The notes under the pieces: generated by a model
Database searches by the model: none
What the model was told of the DNA's origin: nothing
What the model saw: the letters and a program-made list of their open reading frames with translations, nothing else
Program-made: the position numbers and the translations under genes
Source: Dyadobacter sandarakinus
GTDB taxonomy: Bacteria > Bacteroidota > Bacteroidia > Cytophagales > Spirosomataceae
Assembly: GCF_016894445.1 (NCBI RefSeq)
Contig: NZ_CP056775.1
Span: 4,762,001 to 4,826,000, forward strand
Length of the DNA: 64,000 bases
Direction: 5' to 3'
In this document: positions 16,265 through 24,728 of the stretch, one piece after another
How the letters are laid out: every line of letters begins with the position of its first letter
Position numbering within the stretch: the stretch's first letter is position 1

Positions 16265-17311
16265 TTAGTTGCGCTCAGGACGAAGGCTCCGAACTGTCGC
16301 GCCTGCCTGCCACATTTCTGATTCGCGCAGCTCTGCCAGTTCTTCTTCCAGCTTTACGCGGTAGTCAGACTGTGAGTTGCGGCTGATAGAAATCTGAGCC
16401 TGCTCGCCTGATTTTACTGAGTTGTAAAGTTGTTCGAAAACAGGTTTTGTAGCATCACGGAAAGGTTTCCACCAGTCCAATGCACCACGTTGAGCGGTAG
16501 TGGAGCAGTTGGCATACATCCAGTCCATCCCATTTTCAGCTACCAGCGGCATCAGTGATTGGGTCAGTTCTTCAACCGTTTCATTGAATGCTTCGGAAGG
16601 TGTGTGTCCATTGGAACGCAGCACTTCGTACTGAGCTGCAAAGATTCCCTGGATAGCACCCATCAAAGTACCACGCTCACCGGTAAGGTCGGAGGTAACT
16701 TCACGGTAAAAATCCGTTTCAAACAAATATCCTGAACCAACACCTATTCCCATGGCGATGCATTTTTCACGGCCTTTGCCGGTAGCATCCTGGAATACAG
16801 CAAATGATGAGTTCAGACCTTTTCCTTCTACAAACATACGGCGCAGTGAAGTTCCTGATCCTTTGGGAGCTACCAGGTACACGTCTACATCCGCAGGAGG
16901 CACAATGCCGGTCTGGTCTTTATAAGTTACGCCGAAACCATGGGAGAAGTACAGTGATTTTCCGGCAGTAAGGTGCTTTTTCACAGTCGGCCATAGCTCA
17001 ATCTGTGCAGCATCCGAAAGCAGGTAGCAAATGATCGTTCCTTTTGAAAGAGCTTCTTCGATGTCAAAAAGAGTCTCGCCTGGTACCCAGCCGTCAGCCA
17101 CAGCTTTGTCCCATGACTTGCCACCCTGGCGCTGACCAACGATTACGTTAAAACCATTGTCGCGCATGTTCAGGCTTTGGCCCGGGCCCTGGACACCGTA
17201 ACCAATTACAGCGATGGTCTCATTGGAGAGTACTTCACGTGCTTTTTCAAGAGGAAATTCTTCACGGGTTACTACTTCTTCTTCGACCCCGCCGAAATTT
17301 AATTTTGCCAT
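16265..17311 (-). CDS. ilvC: Ketol-acid reductoisomerase
   Basis: A 348-residue class I KARI that converts acetolactate or acetohydroxybutyrate to the dihydroxy acids of valine and isoleucine synthesis, using Mg2+ and NAD(P)H. The Rossmann motif GYGVQGPGQSLNMRDNG is at about 37-53 and the cofactor-specificity loop GQRQGGKSWDKA follows. The knotted C-terminal domain carries the metal acidic residues in SDLTGERGTLMG and FNETVEELTQSLMPL. It is 65 bases after ilvN and 69 before ilvA, consistent with one operon. Confidence 0.97.
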   Translation of the reverse strand: MAKLNFGGVEEEVVTREEFPLEKAREVLSNETIAVIGYGVQGPGQSLNMRDNGFNVIVGQRQGGKSWDKAVADGWVPGETLFDIEEALSKGTIICYLLSDAAQIELWPTVKKHLTAGKSLYFSHGFGVTYKDQTGIVPPADVDVYLVAPKGSGTSLRRMFVEGKGLNSSFAVFQDATGKGREKCIAMGIGVGSGYLFETDFYREVTSDLTGERGTLMGAIQGIFAAQYEVLRSNGHTPSEAFNETVEELTQSLMPLVAENGMDWMYANCSTTAQRGALDWWKPFRDATKPVFEQLYNSVKSGEQAQISISRNSQSDYRVKLEEELAELRESEMWQAGATVRSLRPERN

Positions 17312-17375
17312 TGATTATAGATTGGATTATTGATTTACTACGGATTAAAAAACAATATTAAGGAAAGTCACACCA

Positions 17376-17909
17376 TTACTGGTAATATTCCCACTCAGCT
17401 TCCGGAAGGTAATCCACCAGCGTTTGAGGCGATTTGCTCACCGCAACCCGGCCGGACCTTACAAATTCGAGGATTTCGTGCGGTTTGATGTAATCAAAAA
17501 ATTCAAAGATCTCCTCTTCGGTACCTGTTTTCTGAATGATTACATAGGTCAGGTGCCAGTACACGACCCAGGCTTTGTAAACCTTGTTAATGGTTTCAAT
17601 ATCAATGGGCTTAGCACCGATCGGTGTTGATATTTTGAACAATGCAATTTCATTATATGCAATGTCATCGTTCAGATACCCGAACACCGCGAGTACTTCA
17701 ACCACTTTCCTGATCTGCCGCACCAGCTTTTCCACCGCCTCGCGGGACTCGTGATGGATGACGATCGTGAACCTGGAAATGCCTTTGCGCTCGGTTTCGG
17801 ATACGGTTAGACTTTCGATATTAATGCGCCGGCGTGTCAGGACCGTGGTTATTTTGTTCAGTATCCCGATCGTATTTTCCGTAAATACGCAAATGGTGTA
17901 TGTTGTCAT
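17376..17909 (-). CDS. ilvN: Acetolactate synthase small (regulatory) subunit
   Basis: A 177-residue ACT-domain subunit that binds valine and confers feedback inhibition on IlvB. The first ACT domain starts TICVFTENTIGILNKITTVLTRRRINIESL; a C-terminal domain ends FVRSGRVAVSK, the family's usual close. The ATG at 17909 is preferred: extension to 17957 adds an Arg-rich stretch overlapping ilvB. Gap to ilvB is 20 bases. Confidence 0.94.
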   Translation of the reverse strand: MTTYTICVFTENTIGILNKITTVLTRRRINIESLTVSETERKGISRFTIVIHHESREAVEKLVRQIRKVVEVLAVFGYLNDDIAYNEIALFKISTPIGAKPIDIETINKVYKAWVVYWHLTYVIIQKTGTEEEIFEFFDYIKPHEILEFVRSGRVAVSKSPQTLVDYLPEAEWEYYQ

Positions 17910-17929
17910 AATGTTCTGAGATCTGGGTC

Positions 17930-19690
17930 TTAGGCTAACCTGATGTCGGCCACGCAAGCGCCGGTAGGTACCATCGGAAACACGTTTTCTTCTTTTTCAA
18001 CCAAAACTTCCAGCAGGTAAGGCTTATCAGAAGCCAGCAGCTTATCAAGTGACTCATTCAGATTATCGCGGCTGGCGCAAGTATGTCCGTCAATGCCGAA
18101 ACCTTTCGCGATGGTAATGAAATCCGGATTTTGCAGCTCCACGAAAGAGTACCTTTTTTGATGAAAAAGTTGCTGCCACTGCCGTACCATGCCCAGGAAG
18201 TTGTTGTTCAGGATAATGATCTTCACCGGTAAACCTTTCTGCGCAATGGTACCCAGCTCCTGGATGGTCATCTGAAAACATCCGTCGCCTATGAATGCCA
18301 CTACTTCGCGGTCAGGTGCGCCTACTTTCGCTCCAAATGCAGCGGGTAGCGCATAGCCCATCGTTCCCAAACCTCCGGACGTAATGAAAGAACCCGGTTT
18401 CTTAAACTGGTAATAACGGGCGGTCATCATCTGGTGCTGACCTACATCGGCCAGTACTACTGCTTCCCCTTTCGTTTTGTCCGAAAGCTGACGGATTACT
18501 TCCGCCATCTTGATCTTTTCGGTCGTAGGGGCAAGTTCGGGCTGGGTAATCTTTTCATCTTCAATAACATCGTACTTCTTGAACTCTGCCCGCCAGGCTT
18601 CGTGATTGTTTTCCTTCACGAGCGGCAGAAGCATCTCCAGTGCCCTTTTGGCATCACCTACCACGGGCGCATCCGCCTTGATGATCTTGTCGATCTCGGC
18701 CGGATCAATTTCGATATGAATAATTTTAGCCTGCTTGGCATACCTGCTTACATCCCCGGTTACCCGGTCATCAAAGCGCATTCCTATTGCAATTACAACA
18801 TCGCATTGGTTGGTAAGCACATTGGTGCCATAGTTGCCGTGCATTCCCAGCCAGCCTACGTAATTAGGATGGTCTACCGATACACATGAAAGGCCGAGCA
18901 GCGTAGAGGCAGCAGGAACATCCGTTTTTTCGATAAACTGAAGCAATTCTTTTTCTGCACCTGCGATCTGCACGCCATGCCCGAAGAACACAAACGGGCG
19001 TTTGGCCTCATTGATCAGCTTTGCAGCGGCCTCAACCTGATCTTGTTTGGGGGCAATCCGGGGACGGTAGCTGATCAGCGTTTCACATTTTTTATATGAA
19101 AAAGCTTTGCTCATCAGTTCCTGCTGCGCATTTTTTGTAATATCAATGAGCACAGGACCTGGTCGGCCGGAGCCGGCTATATAAAATGCCTTGGCAATAA
19201 TTTCAGGAATTTCGTCTGCACGGGTGACCTGGTAGTTCCATTTTGTAATCGGCACGGTAATACCAATCACATCAGTTTCCTGGAATGCATCTGTACCCAG
19301 CAGGTGAGACGCTACCTGGCCTACGATGCACACCATGGGCGTAGAATCGATAATCGCATCAGCAATACCTGTGACGAGATTGGTAGCGCCCGGGCCGGAT
19401 GTTACCAGGCACACGCCTGTCTTGCCCGATACCCTTGCATATCCTTCTGCAGCATGCGCGGCACCTTGTTCATGGCGTACCAGGATGTGCTCAATTTCGG
19501 TCTGGTAATCATAAATGGCGTCGTATACCGGCATAATGGCACCGCCCGGATAACCGAAGATGGTTTCAATGCCTTCCGCAATCAGCGAACGGATCAAAGC
19601 ATGTGACCCGTTGATCAACTCCGGTTTTTCGACAGACACCGCAGGTTTTGGCGCTGCAATGGCTGCTGTTTGATTTTCATTAAATTCCAT
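17930..19690 (-). CDS. ilvB: Acetolactate synthase large (catalytic) subunit
   Basis: A 586-residue ThDP enzyme that condenses two pyruvates, or pyruvate and 2-oxobutanoate, in valine/leucine and isoleucine synthesis. Landmarks: the catalytic glutamate in RHEQGAAHAAEGYAR, the FAD-binding middle domain, and the ThDP motif beginning GDGCFQMTIQELGT and ending in NNN. The first 25 residues (rich in Ala/Pro) precede the conserved start HALIRSLIAEGIETIFGYPGG. It sits 37 bases after ilvD. Confidence 0.97.
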   Translation of the reverse strand: MEFNENQTAAIAAPKPAVSVEKPELINGSHALIRSLIAEGIETIFGYPGGAIMPVYDAIYDYQTEIEHILVRHEQGAAHAAEGYARVSGKTGVCLVTSGPGATNLVTGIADAIIDSTPMVCIVGQVASHLLGTDAFQETDVIGITVPITKWNYQVTRADEIPEIIAKAFYIAGSGRPGPVLIDITKNAQQELMSKAFSYKKCETLISYRPRIAPKQDQVEAAAKLINEAKRPFVFFGHGVQIAGAEKELLQFIEKTDVPAASTLLGLSCVSVDHPNYVGWLGMHGNYGTNVLTNQCDVVIAIGMRFDDRVTGDVSRYAKQAKIIHIEIDPAEIDKIIKADAPVVGDAKRALEMLLPLVKENNHEAWRAEFKKYDVIEDEKITQPELAPTTEKIKMAEVIRQLSDKTKGEAVVLADVGQHQMMTARYYQFKKPGSFITSGGLGTMGYALPAAFGAKVGAPDREVVAFIGDGCFQMTIQELGTIAQKGLPVKIIILNNNFLGMVRQWQQLFHQKRYSFVELQNPDFITIAKGFGIDGHTCASRDNLNESLDKLLASDKPYLLEVLVEKEENVFPMVPTGACVADIRLA

Positions 19691-19727
19691 GACCTCTGTG
19701 TTTTATAGTCTAATGAAAGCAGTGTAT

Positions 19728-21413
19728 TTACACTTCATCTGTTACACAGCCTTCGCTGGCTGATTTTACAGTGCGGATGTACCTTCCGAGCATTCCTTTT
19801 GTAAACTTCGGAGCAGGTTGTACCCATGCAGCCTTGCGGGCTGTAAGCTCCTCATCAGAAATGTGGAGCGTGAGTGCGCGCGTATTGGCATCAATGCTGA
19901 TGCGGTCGCCATCTTTTACCAAGGCAATAGGTCCGCCCTCAAATGCTTCCGGGGTAATGTGGCCTACTACAAATCCATGCGTACCTCCCGAAAAGCGACC
20001 GTCCGTGATCAATGCAATCTTGTCGCCAAGTCCTGCTCCCATAACGGCCGAGGTAGGTTTCAGCATTTCCGACATGCCTGGTCCGCCTTTCGGACCTGCA
20101 TTGCGGATCACTACCACGTGGCCCGGCTTGATCTCACCATTTGCCAGCATGTCGATGATCTCCGATTCATGTTCACAAACTTTGGCTTCGCCACTGAAAG
20201 TGAGTCCCTCTTTGCCTGTAATTTTTGCGACCCCACCTTCTGGTGCAAGGTTTCCATACATGATCTGGATATGTCCCGAAGACTTGATAGGTGTCTCGAT
20301 CGGGAACACCATTTTTTGCATTTCAAAGTTCAGATCAGGTGCTTCCGCGAGGTTTTCAGCAACTGTTTTTCCTGTTACTGTAATGCAGTCCCCGTGAATA
20401 AGTCCTTTTGAATACAGGTACTTGGTAACTGCCGGCACACCGCCAATTTCCAGGATATCTTCCATATAATACTTACCACTGGGTTTCAGGTCCGCGATAA
20501 ATGGCGTACGGTCTGAAATCACCTGAATGTCATCCAGTGTCAGCGGAATATCAGCTGCACGGGCGATAGCAAGGTAATGCAGGGCTGCATTGGTAGAGCC
20601 TCCCAGCGCCATAACTACCGTAAGCGCATTTTCCAGTGACTTCTTGGTAATGATATCGCGGGGTGTAATGTTGAGTTCAAGCAGCTTTTTCATAGCCGCG
20701 CCTATTTTTTTACACTCCTCCTGCTTGCCTTCGTGGGTAGCAGGGTATGAGCTGCTGAACGGAAGGCTCAGTCCCATCGCCTCAATGGAAGAGGCCATGG
20801 TATTGGCAGTGTACATACCGCCACAAGCACCTTGTCCCGGAATGGAATTCTGGATGACACCTTTAAAGTCTTCGTCAGAAATGTTGTTTGCAAACTTTTT
20901 ACCCAGAGCTTCAAAAGCCGACACGATATCCAGCTTCTGTCCTTTATAATGTCCGGACCGGATCGTACCGCCATAAACCATAATTGCAGGCCTGTCAAGA
21001 CGAGCCATGGCCATGATGGCGCCGGGCATATTTTTATCACAACCTACTACTGCAATCACGCCGTCGTACCATTGGGCTGCCACCACGGTTTCAATCGAGT
21101 CCGCAATAATGTCACGGCTGGGAAGCGAATAGCGCATTCCATCATTTCCATTGGTCATCCCATCCGAAACACCGATGGTGTTAAAGATCAGTCCGATCAT
21201 ATCATTGGCCGTAACTCCCTGCTTTACGTATACAGATAGACCGTTCAGGTGCATGTTGCACGGGTTGCCTTCATAGCCTGTACTTGCAATCCCGATCTGA
21301 GGCTTTACAAAATCTTCCTCTTTTAGCCCGATGCCATACAGCATGGCCTGCGCTGCGGGGTTAGTTACTTCCTGGGTCAGGATTTTAGAAAACTTATTTA
21401 ATTCTGTCGCCAT
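19728..21413 (-). CDS. ilvD: Dihydroxy-acid dehydratase
   Basis: A 561-residue Fe-S dehydratase making 2-oxoisovalerate and 2-oxo-3-methylvalerate. Cluster cysteines are Cys52 (GNPCNMHL), Cys125 (GCDKNMPG) and Cys197 ([12 protein letters not shown]), the set seen in the [2Fe-2S] type. The active-site serine region [19 protein letters not shown] is intact. It is the first structural gene of the cluster, behind a leader peptide and attenuator that end 22 bases upstream. Confidence 0.97.
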   Translation of the reverse strand: MATELNKFSKILTQEVTNPAAQAMLYGIGLKEEDFVKPQIGIASTGYEGNPCNMHLNGLSVYVKQGVTANDMIGLIFNTIGVSDGMTNGNDGMRYSLPSRDIIADSIETVVAAQWYDGVIAVVGCDKNMPGAIMAMARLDRPAIMVYGGTIRSGHYKGQKLDIVSAFEALGKKFANNISDEDFKGVIQNSIPGQGACGGMYTANTMASSIEAMGLSLPFSSSYPATHEGKQEECKKIGAAMKKLLELNITPRDIITKKSLENALTVVMALGGSTNAALHYLAIARAADIPLTLDDIQVISDRTPFIADLKPSGKYYMEDILEIGGVPAVTKYLYSKGLIHGDCITVTGKTVAENLAEAPDLNFEMQKMVFPIETPIKSSGHIQIMYGNLAPEGGVAKITGKEGLTFSGEAKVCEHESEIIDMLANGEIKPGHVVVIRNAGPKGGPGMSEMLKPTSAVMGAGLGDKIALITDGRFSGGTHGFVVGHITPEAFEGGPIALVKDGDRISIDANTRALTLHISDEELTARKAAWVQPAPKFTKGMLGRYIRTVKSASEGCVTDEV

Positions 21414-21434
21414 TGGTGATCATTGTATTTAAAT

Positions 21435-21463
21435 AAAAACACCCCACTCTGGTGAGTGAGGTG
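21435..21463 (-). terminator. Attenuator terminator upstream of ilvD
   Basis: On the minus strand CACCTCACTC, loop ACCA, and GAGTGGGGTG form a 10-bp stem (one G-U) followed by TTTTTATTT. The 5' arm segment CTCACTCAC (21452-21460) can instead pair over nine bases with GTGAGTGGG at 21482-21490, giving the antiterminator. The terminator ends 22 bases before the ilvD start. Confidence 0.88.
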
Positions 21464-21481
21464 CTGGTTATATCAGGCTAT

Positions 21482-21490
21482 CCCACTCAC
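21482..21490 (-). promoter_or_regulatory. Antiterminator arm of the ilvD attenuator
   Basis: GTGAGTGGG on the minus strand overlaps the TGA stop of the leader peptide and is complementary (one G-U) to the 5' arm of the terminator. A ribosome finishing the leader covers it, allowing termination; one stalled earlier leaves it exposed. Confidence 0.7.
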
Positions 21491-21540
21491 GCAATCAGCG
21501 CGACCACTAGCAGGCTCGGGACGAAAATTCGGCAGTTCAT
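21487..21540 (-). CDS. ilvD operon leader peptide (17 aa)
   Basis: The 17-codon frame MNCRIFVPSLLVVALIA holds two Ile, three Val and three Leu, nearly half its length, with a dense SLLVVALI core just before the TGA stop. The stop lies inside the antiterminator arm. This is the expected layout of a branched-chain amino acid attenuator controlling ilvDBNCA and possibly genes beyond. Translation is inferred. Confidence 0.75.
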   Translation of the reverse strand: MNCRIFVPSLLVVALIA

Positions 21541-21560
21541 AAGCGTAATCATTAACATTA

Positions 21561-21572
21561 GCGAAAATTCGC
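21561..21572. promoter_or_regulatory. GCGAA-TTCGC palindrome upstream of the ilvD leader
   Basis: GCGAAAATTCGC (plus strand), 20 bases upstream of the leader peptide start and just after the predicted transcription start. It shares both half-sites with the palindrome before the leuA leader at 7121-7132. Confidence 0.45.
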
Positions 21573-21591
21573 TGGATTAGACTTGGTACTA

Positions 21592-21623
21592 CAAATTAGA
21601 AGTCAATCTTTTTATTTTCCAAA
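21592..21623 (-). promoter_or_regulatory. Promoter of the ilvD leader
   Basis: On the minus strand TTTG (21620-21623) is followed after 21 bases by TAATTTG (21592-21598), giving the 24-base gap between the two TTTG elements seen at other promoters here. Transcription would start near 21585, about 45 bases before the leader peptide. The 316-base gap 21414-21729 otherwise holds only the attenuator and the murQ promoter region. Confidence 0.6.
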
Positions 21624-21702
21624 CAAAGAGGCTATTTTTTGGCATAAATCTGTCTTAAATACCAAATATTGATCTTGAAACTCCGGTCTTCCTGAAAACA
21701 TC

Positions 21703-21710
21703 TATTTTTG
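21703..21710 (+). promoter_or_regulatory. Candidate -7 element for murQ
   Basis: TATTTTTG fits TAnnTTTG and lies 19 bases before the murQ ATG, implying a very short 5' leader. A matching upstream TTTG at the usual spacing is missing. Confidence 0.4.
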
Positions 21711-21729
21711 AAGACAACAATTAAATCTT

Positions 21730-22536
21730 ATGCTGACAACTGAATCTGCATCTAATTACAACCATCTCGAGCAAATGAGCATTCGGGATATCCTGGTTGC
21801 CATCAACCAGGAAGATCATACAGTACCTGCTGCTGTTCAAAAATCATTGCCGCAGATAGAGGCCCTGGTCGCCGGCATTGTGCCGCGCATGAAGGCTGGC
21901 GGGAGGCTGTTTTACATTGGAGCGGGTACCAGCGGCAGGCTTGGTGTAGTGGATGCGTCCGAATGTCCGCCTACTTTCGGGGTACCGTTTGACCTGGTTG
22001 TGGGCATTATTGCAGGAGGTGATACCGCCATCAGGAAGGCCGTCGAAAATGCGGAAGACGATTGGGAGCAGGCCTGGAAGGATCTGGCATCATTTGCACC
22101 TCAGGAAAACGACACATTGATCGGTATAGCTGCCTCGGGCCGTACACCTTATGTAATAGGCGGCTTGAATGAAGCACGCAAGGCCGGATTGCTTACAGGG
22201 TGCGTCGTCTGCAATGCGGGATCGCCCGTAGCTGCCGCTGCCGAGTACCCGGTAGAGGTGGTAGCAGGGCCGGAGTTCCTAACGGGAAGTACCAGAATGA
22301 AGGCAGGAACTGCGCAAAAGCTTGTTTTGAATATGATCTCGACCTCGGTCATGATCCAGCTGGGAAAAGTAAAAGGTAACAAAATGGTCGATATGCAGCT
22401 TACTAACGAAAAGCTGGTAGACCGAGCCCTGCGGATGATCGTCGAAGAGCTGGAAGTTTCGCCCGATGAGGCTGAGTCGCTTTTGAAAAAATATGGAAGT
22501 GTACGTGGCGCAATCAACGCAGTCAAAAAGGCATAA
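21730..22536 (+). CDS. murQ: N-acetylmuramic acid 6-phosphate etherase
   Basis: A 268-residue SIS-domain lyase that cleaves the lactyl ether of MurNAc-6-phosphate to give GlcNAc-6-phosphate and D-lactate during cell-wall recycling. The signature GAGTSGRLGVVDASECPPTF is intact with the catalytic Glu78 in ASECPP; a second acidic residue, Glu109 or Asp110-111, lies where the family has its other catalytic acid. SGRTPYVIGGL forms the second phosphate-binding loop and GPEFLTGSTRMKAGTAQKL the C-terminal signature. Cytoplasmic, transcribed alone, divergent from the ilv cluster. Confidence 0.96.
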   Translation: MLTTESASNYNHLEQMSIRDILVAINQEDHTVPAAVQKSLPQIEALVAGIVPRMKAGGRLFYIGAGTSGRLGVVDASECPPTFGVPFDLVVGIIAGGDTAIRKAVENAEDDWEQAWKDLASFAPQENDTLIGIAASGRTPYVIGGLNEARKAGLLTGCVVCNAGSPVAAAAEYPVEVVAGPEFLTGSTRMKAGTAQKLVLNMISTSVMIQLGKVKGNKMVDMQLTNEKLVDRALRMIVEELEVSPDEAESLLKKYGSVRGAINAVKKA

Positions 22537-22539
22537 AAA

Positions 22540-22568
22540 AAGGTCAGGCAGCCGCAGCTCCTGACCTT
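22540..22568. terminator. Bidirectional terminator between murQ and the NIPSNAP gene
   Basis: AAGGTCAGG (22540-22548) and CCTGACCTT (22560-22568) form a perfect 9-bp stem. The minus strand exits into seven T, so it is strongest for the NIPSNAP gene; the plus strand has a short T-run for murQ. Confidence 0.8.
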
Positions 22569-22589
22569 TCCGCTTTTCAGCATGTATTT

Positions 22590-23378
22590 TCAATAATCTG
22601 AGTAATCAGTAGGGAAGAGGAACAGCGTTACGTTTTTGGAAACGTTGTTCTGATATTCCGGCATTGATTTTACTTTTCCCCATTCAGCATCGTCGCCAAA
22701 TGATTTCCAGTGTGCGTCACGGGAAGCTTTGTCGGAGAACGTGGTCAGGTACATCAGGTTGGGCTGTGTAGCGCCTGACACTACCTCTCCGTAAAATACT
22801 GCATTGAATCCCAGACGATCAAAAATCCCGATCTCATTACCCGCATTGAACTGCTTTACCTTATTCCAGTAAATCTTTTCAGTATGGCCTTCGTAGCTTC
22901 TGAGTTCATAAATGCGGTCGCTTTTAGGTGAGCTCAGGTTTGGCTTTTTCATTACCGGGCTCTTTTCAAATGCGCGCAATACCGTAGACTGAATGCGGGA
23001 ATATGGCGGATTCTTGTATTCGGCATCAATGTAGTCTTTGCCCGCCGCCTGGTATGCAGCATCTTTTTGCAGTTTTTCAGGAAGAGAAACCAGTTGGTCC
23101 AGTGATTTTAGCGGCACGAGCACGTAGATTCTTTTTCCGGAAGCAGTATCCGAAGTTACCGGCTTAAAAACCCCGATATCCTTGATACCGGCACGATGCA
23201 TGGCAGGAATGTAGGCATCTTTCAGGTAATTGTCTACGCGGCTTTCCTGGTCTTTGCTTTTCAGGTGGTAGATTTTCAATTCATAAAATTCCCTTTTGGC
23301 GGCAACAGCCTGTGTACTTATGGTCAGCACACAAAGGAACAGCGATAGGAGCAGATGAAGTCTGTACTGTTTTGACAT
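22590..23378 (-). CDS. NIPSNAP family secreted protein
   Basis: The preferred ATG at 23378 gives 262 residues with a cleavable signal peptide (LLSLFLCVLTISTQAVAA) and two ferredoxin-like NIPSNAP units: FYELKIYHLKSKDQESRVDNYL at the start of the first and RIYELRSYEGHTEKIYWNKV of the second. An upstream start at 23417 would add 13 residues ahead of the signal and is less likely. NIPSNAP proteins are exported in many Bacteroidota, often near carbohydrate genes, but their activity is unknown. It is transcribed alone. Confidence 0.88.
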   Translation of the reverse strand: MSKQYRLHLLLSLFLCVLTISTQAVAAKREFYELKIYHLKSKDQESRVDNYLKDAYIPAMHRAGIKDIGVFKPVTSDTASGKRIYVLVPLKSLDQLVSLPEKLQKDAAYQAAGKDYIDAEYKNPPYSRIQSTVLRAFEKSPVMKKPNLSSPKSDRIYELRSYEGHTEKIYWNKVKQFNAGNEIGIFDRLGFNAVFYGEVVSGATQPNLMYLTTFSDKASRDAHWKSFGDDAEWGKVKSMPEYQNNVSKNVTLFLFPTDYSDY

Positions 23379-23473
23379 AAAATAAAATGGAAAGGATAAA
23401 AAAGCATTGCAGTACAAAGACCTGCCATAGCTTTGTTTACCCTAATCCAATACTAATAAAATAGATTAAACAA

Positions 23474-24505
23474 TCAGAATTTCGGGCAGCTAAGCTGGCG
23501 CTTGCGGCTTTTGCTGCGTTTGGGTTTGGGATCCAGGGGAGCAAATACGTAAGAAAGCGATATTTCGTGTGCACCGCCGCTGCTTGCACCCAGGGTAGAA
23601 ATGGTGAGATCGTAGCTATAACCGATGGAAAACTTATCCTGCCGGAAACCCGCCAGGAAAATCAGCGACTCGTGGTTATTGATGTTCTGTGCATATTTTT
23701 TGAACGGGATACCCCGGTACCAGGCACCCAGCACGAGCGGTTCAATGGTTACGTACATTCCTGCATCAAACTGGTCGTATTTGCCCTGCTTTTTATAAAG
23801 TATGGCAGGAGAAATGCTCTTTTCCTTATCAATTTCATCGCCCAGGAAAGTATATCCTGCAAAAGGAATACGCAAACCCGCCTGTAAGCTGGCTTTTACC
23901 GGAAGCCGGGCCTCTGTAAGGGAAGAAAAAGCCTGGTTGGGCCGGTTGAGGTGATGAGCGGAGGCGCCTACCCAGTACCAATCCGAGTAAAGCATTAATC
24001 CCGACGCAAAGTCGGCATAAAACACATTGGGCCCTCCTGTCGCAAAGGGATCCTTGGAAGGCTGGCCTGTCAGTCCGCCGTTATCATACTGGTCGCCAAA
24101 GGTAAGTCCGAAATAATCCAGCGTCCGTGAAGCAAAACCACCCTGGATACCCAGCCGCAGCGAAGTAAGGTCATTCAGCTGGATCTGGTAAGAATACTGA
24201 AGTCCTACATCGGTTGATTTAAGATTGCCGAGTCCCTGACTGTCCATGGTCACCAGCACACCCAGCCCCGAGTTGTAATTGGGCAGAAAAACATCGGCAC
24301 CGAATGAAGTAGTCACAAAGTTGGCCGAAAGCGACGGCCACTGGTTACGGTAATTGACTGTGGCGCGGGGCGCAAGTGCACCGCCTGCAAGAGCCGGGTT
24401 AAGGTATAAGGGATTTGCGTAAAACTGCGAAAACTGTGGATCCTGGCTCCAACCATCCAGGCTTACGAGTGTCAGTAGCAATAGAGGAAGTAAACGCTTG
24501 ATCAT
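23474..24505 (-). CDS. PorP/SprF-family T9SS outer-membrane protein
   Basis: A 343-residue protein with a signal peptide ending near WSQ and the family hallmark QDPQFSQFYANPLYLNPALAGG, followed by repeated beta-strands of a 14-strand-like barrel (RATVNYRNQWPSL, GLGVLVTMDSQG, FSIGYSYDLTIS). PorP/SprF proteins assist type IX secretion and anchoring, and SprF is required for SprB export. It is divergent from a large substrate with a type B sorting domain, the partner such proteins usually serve. A TAAATTTG element lies about 100 bases upstream. Confidence 0.92.
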   Translation of the reverse strand: MIKRLLPLLLLTLVSLDGWSQDPQFSQFYANPLYLNPALAGGALAPRATVNYRNQWPSLSANFVTTSFGADVFLPNYNSGLGVLVTMDSQGLGNLKSTDVGLQYSYQIQLNDLTSLRLGIQGGFASRTLDYFGLTFGDQYDNGGLTGQPSKDPFATGGPNVFYADFASGLMLYSDWYWVGASAHHLNRPNQAFSSLTEARLPVKASLQAGLRIPFAGYTFLGDEIDKEKSISPAILYKKQGKYDQFDAGMYVTIEPLVLGAWYRGIPFKKYAQNINNHESLIFLAGFRQDKFSIGYSYDLTISTLGASSGGAHEISLSYVFAPLDPKPKRSKSRKRQLSCPKF

Positions 24506-24605
24506 AAAAGTCTGTCGATGCCCTTCCGTGGTTGACGGATTTGTTCAGGAGAAAAAAAATACTAAATATAATTCACAAAATGTCCGCTGTTTACGTATTA
24601 ATACT

Positions 24606-24613
24606 CAAATTTA
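24606..24613 (-). promoter_or_regulatory. Candidate -7 element for the porP/sprF-like gene
   Basis: TAAATTTG on the minus strand; a TTTG lies 25 bases further upstream, slightly far. The predicted 5' leader would be about 95 bases. Confidence 0.35.
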
Positions 24614-24728
24614 GAGTGGTTTCAGGTACCCGGGCATACAAAATTTTACGATTTTATTTTCGTTACTATTATCGGGTAAATCCGGGGAAAACGGTGGCGG
24701 ATAGGGGTGTTTGAACAAGTAACGAAAC

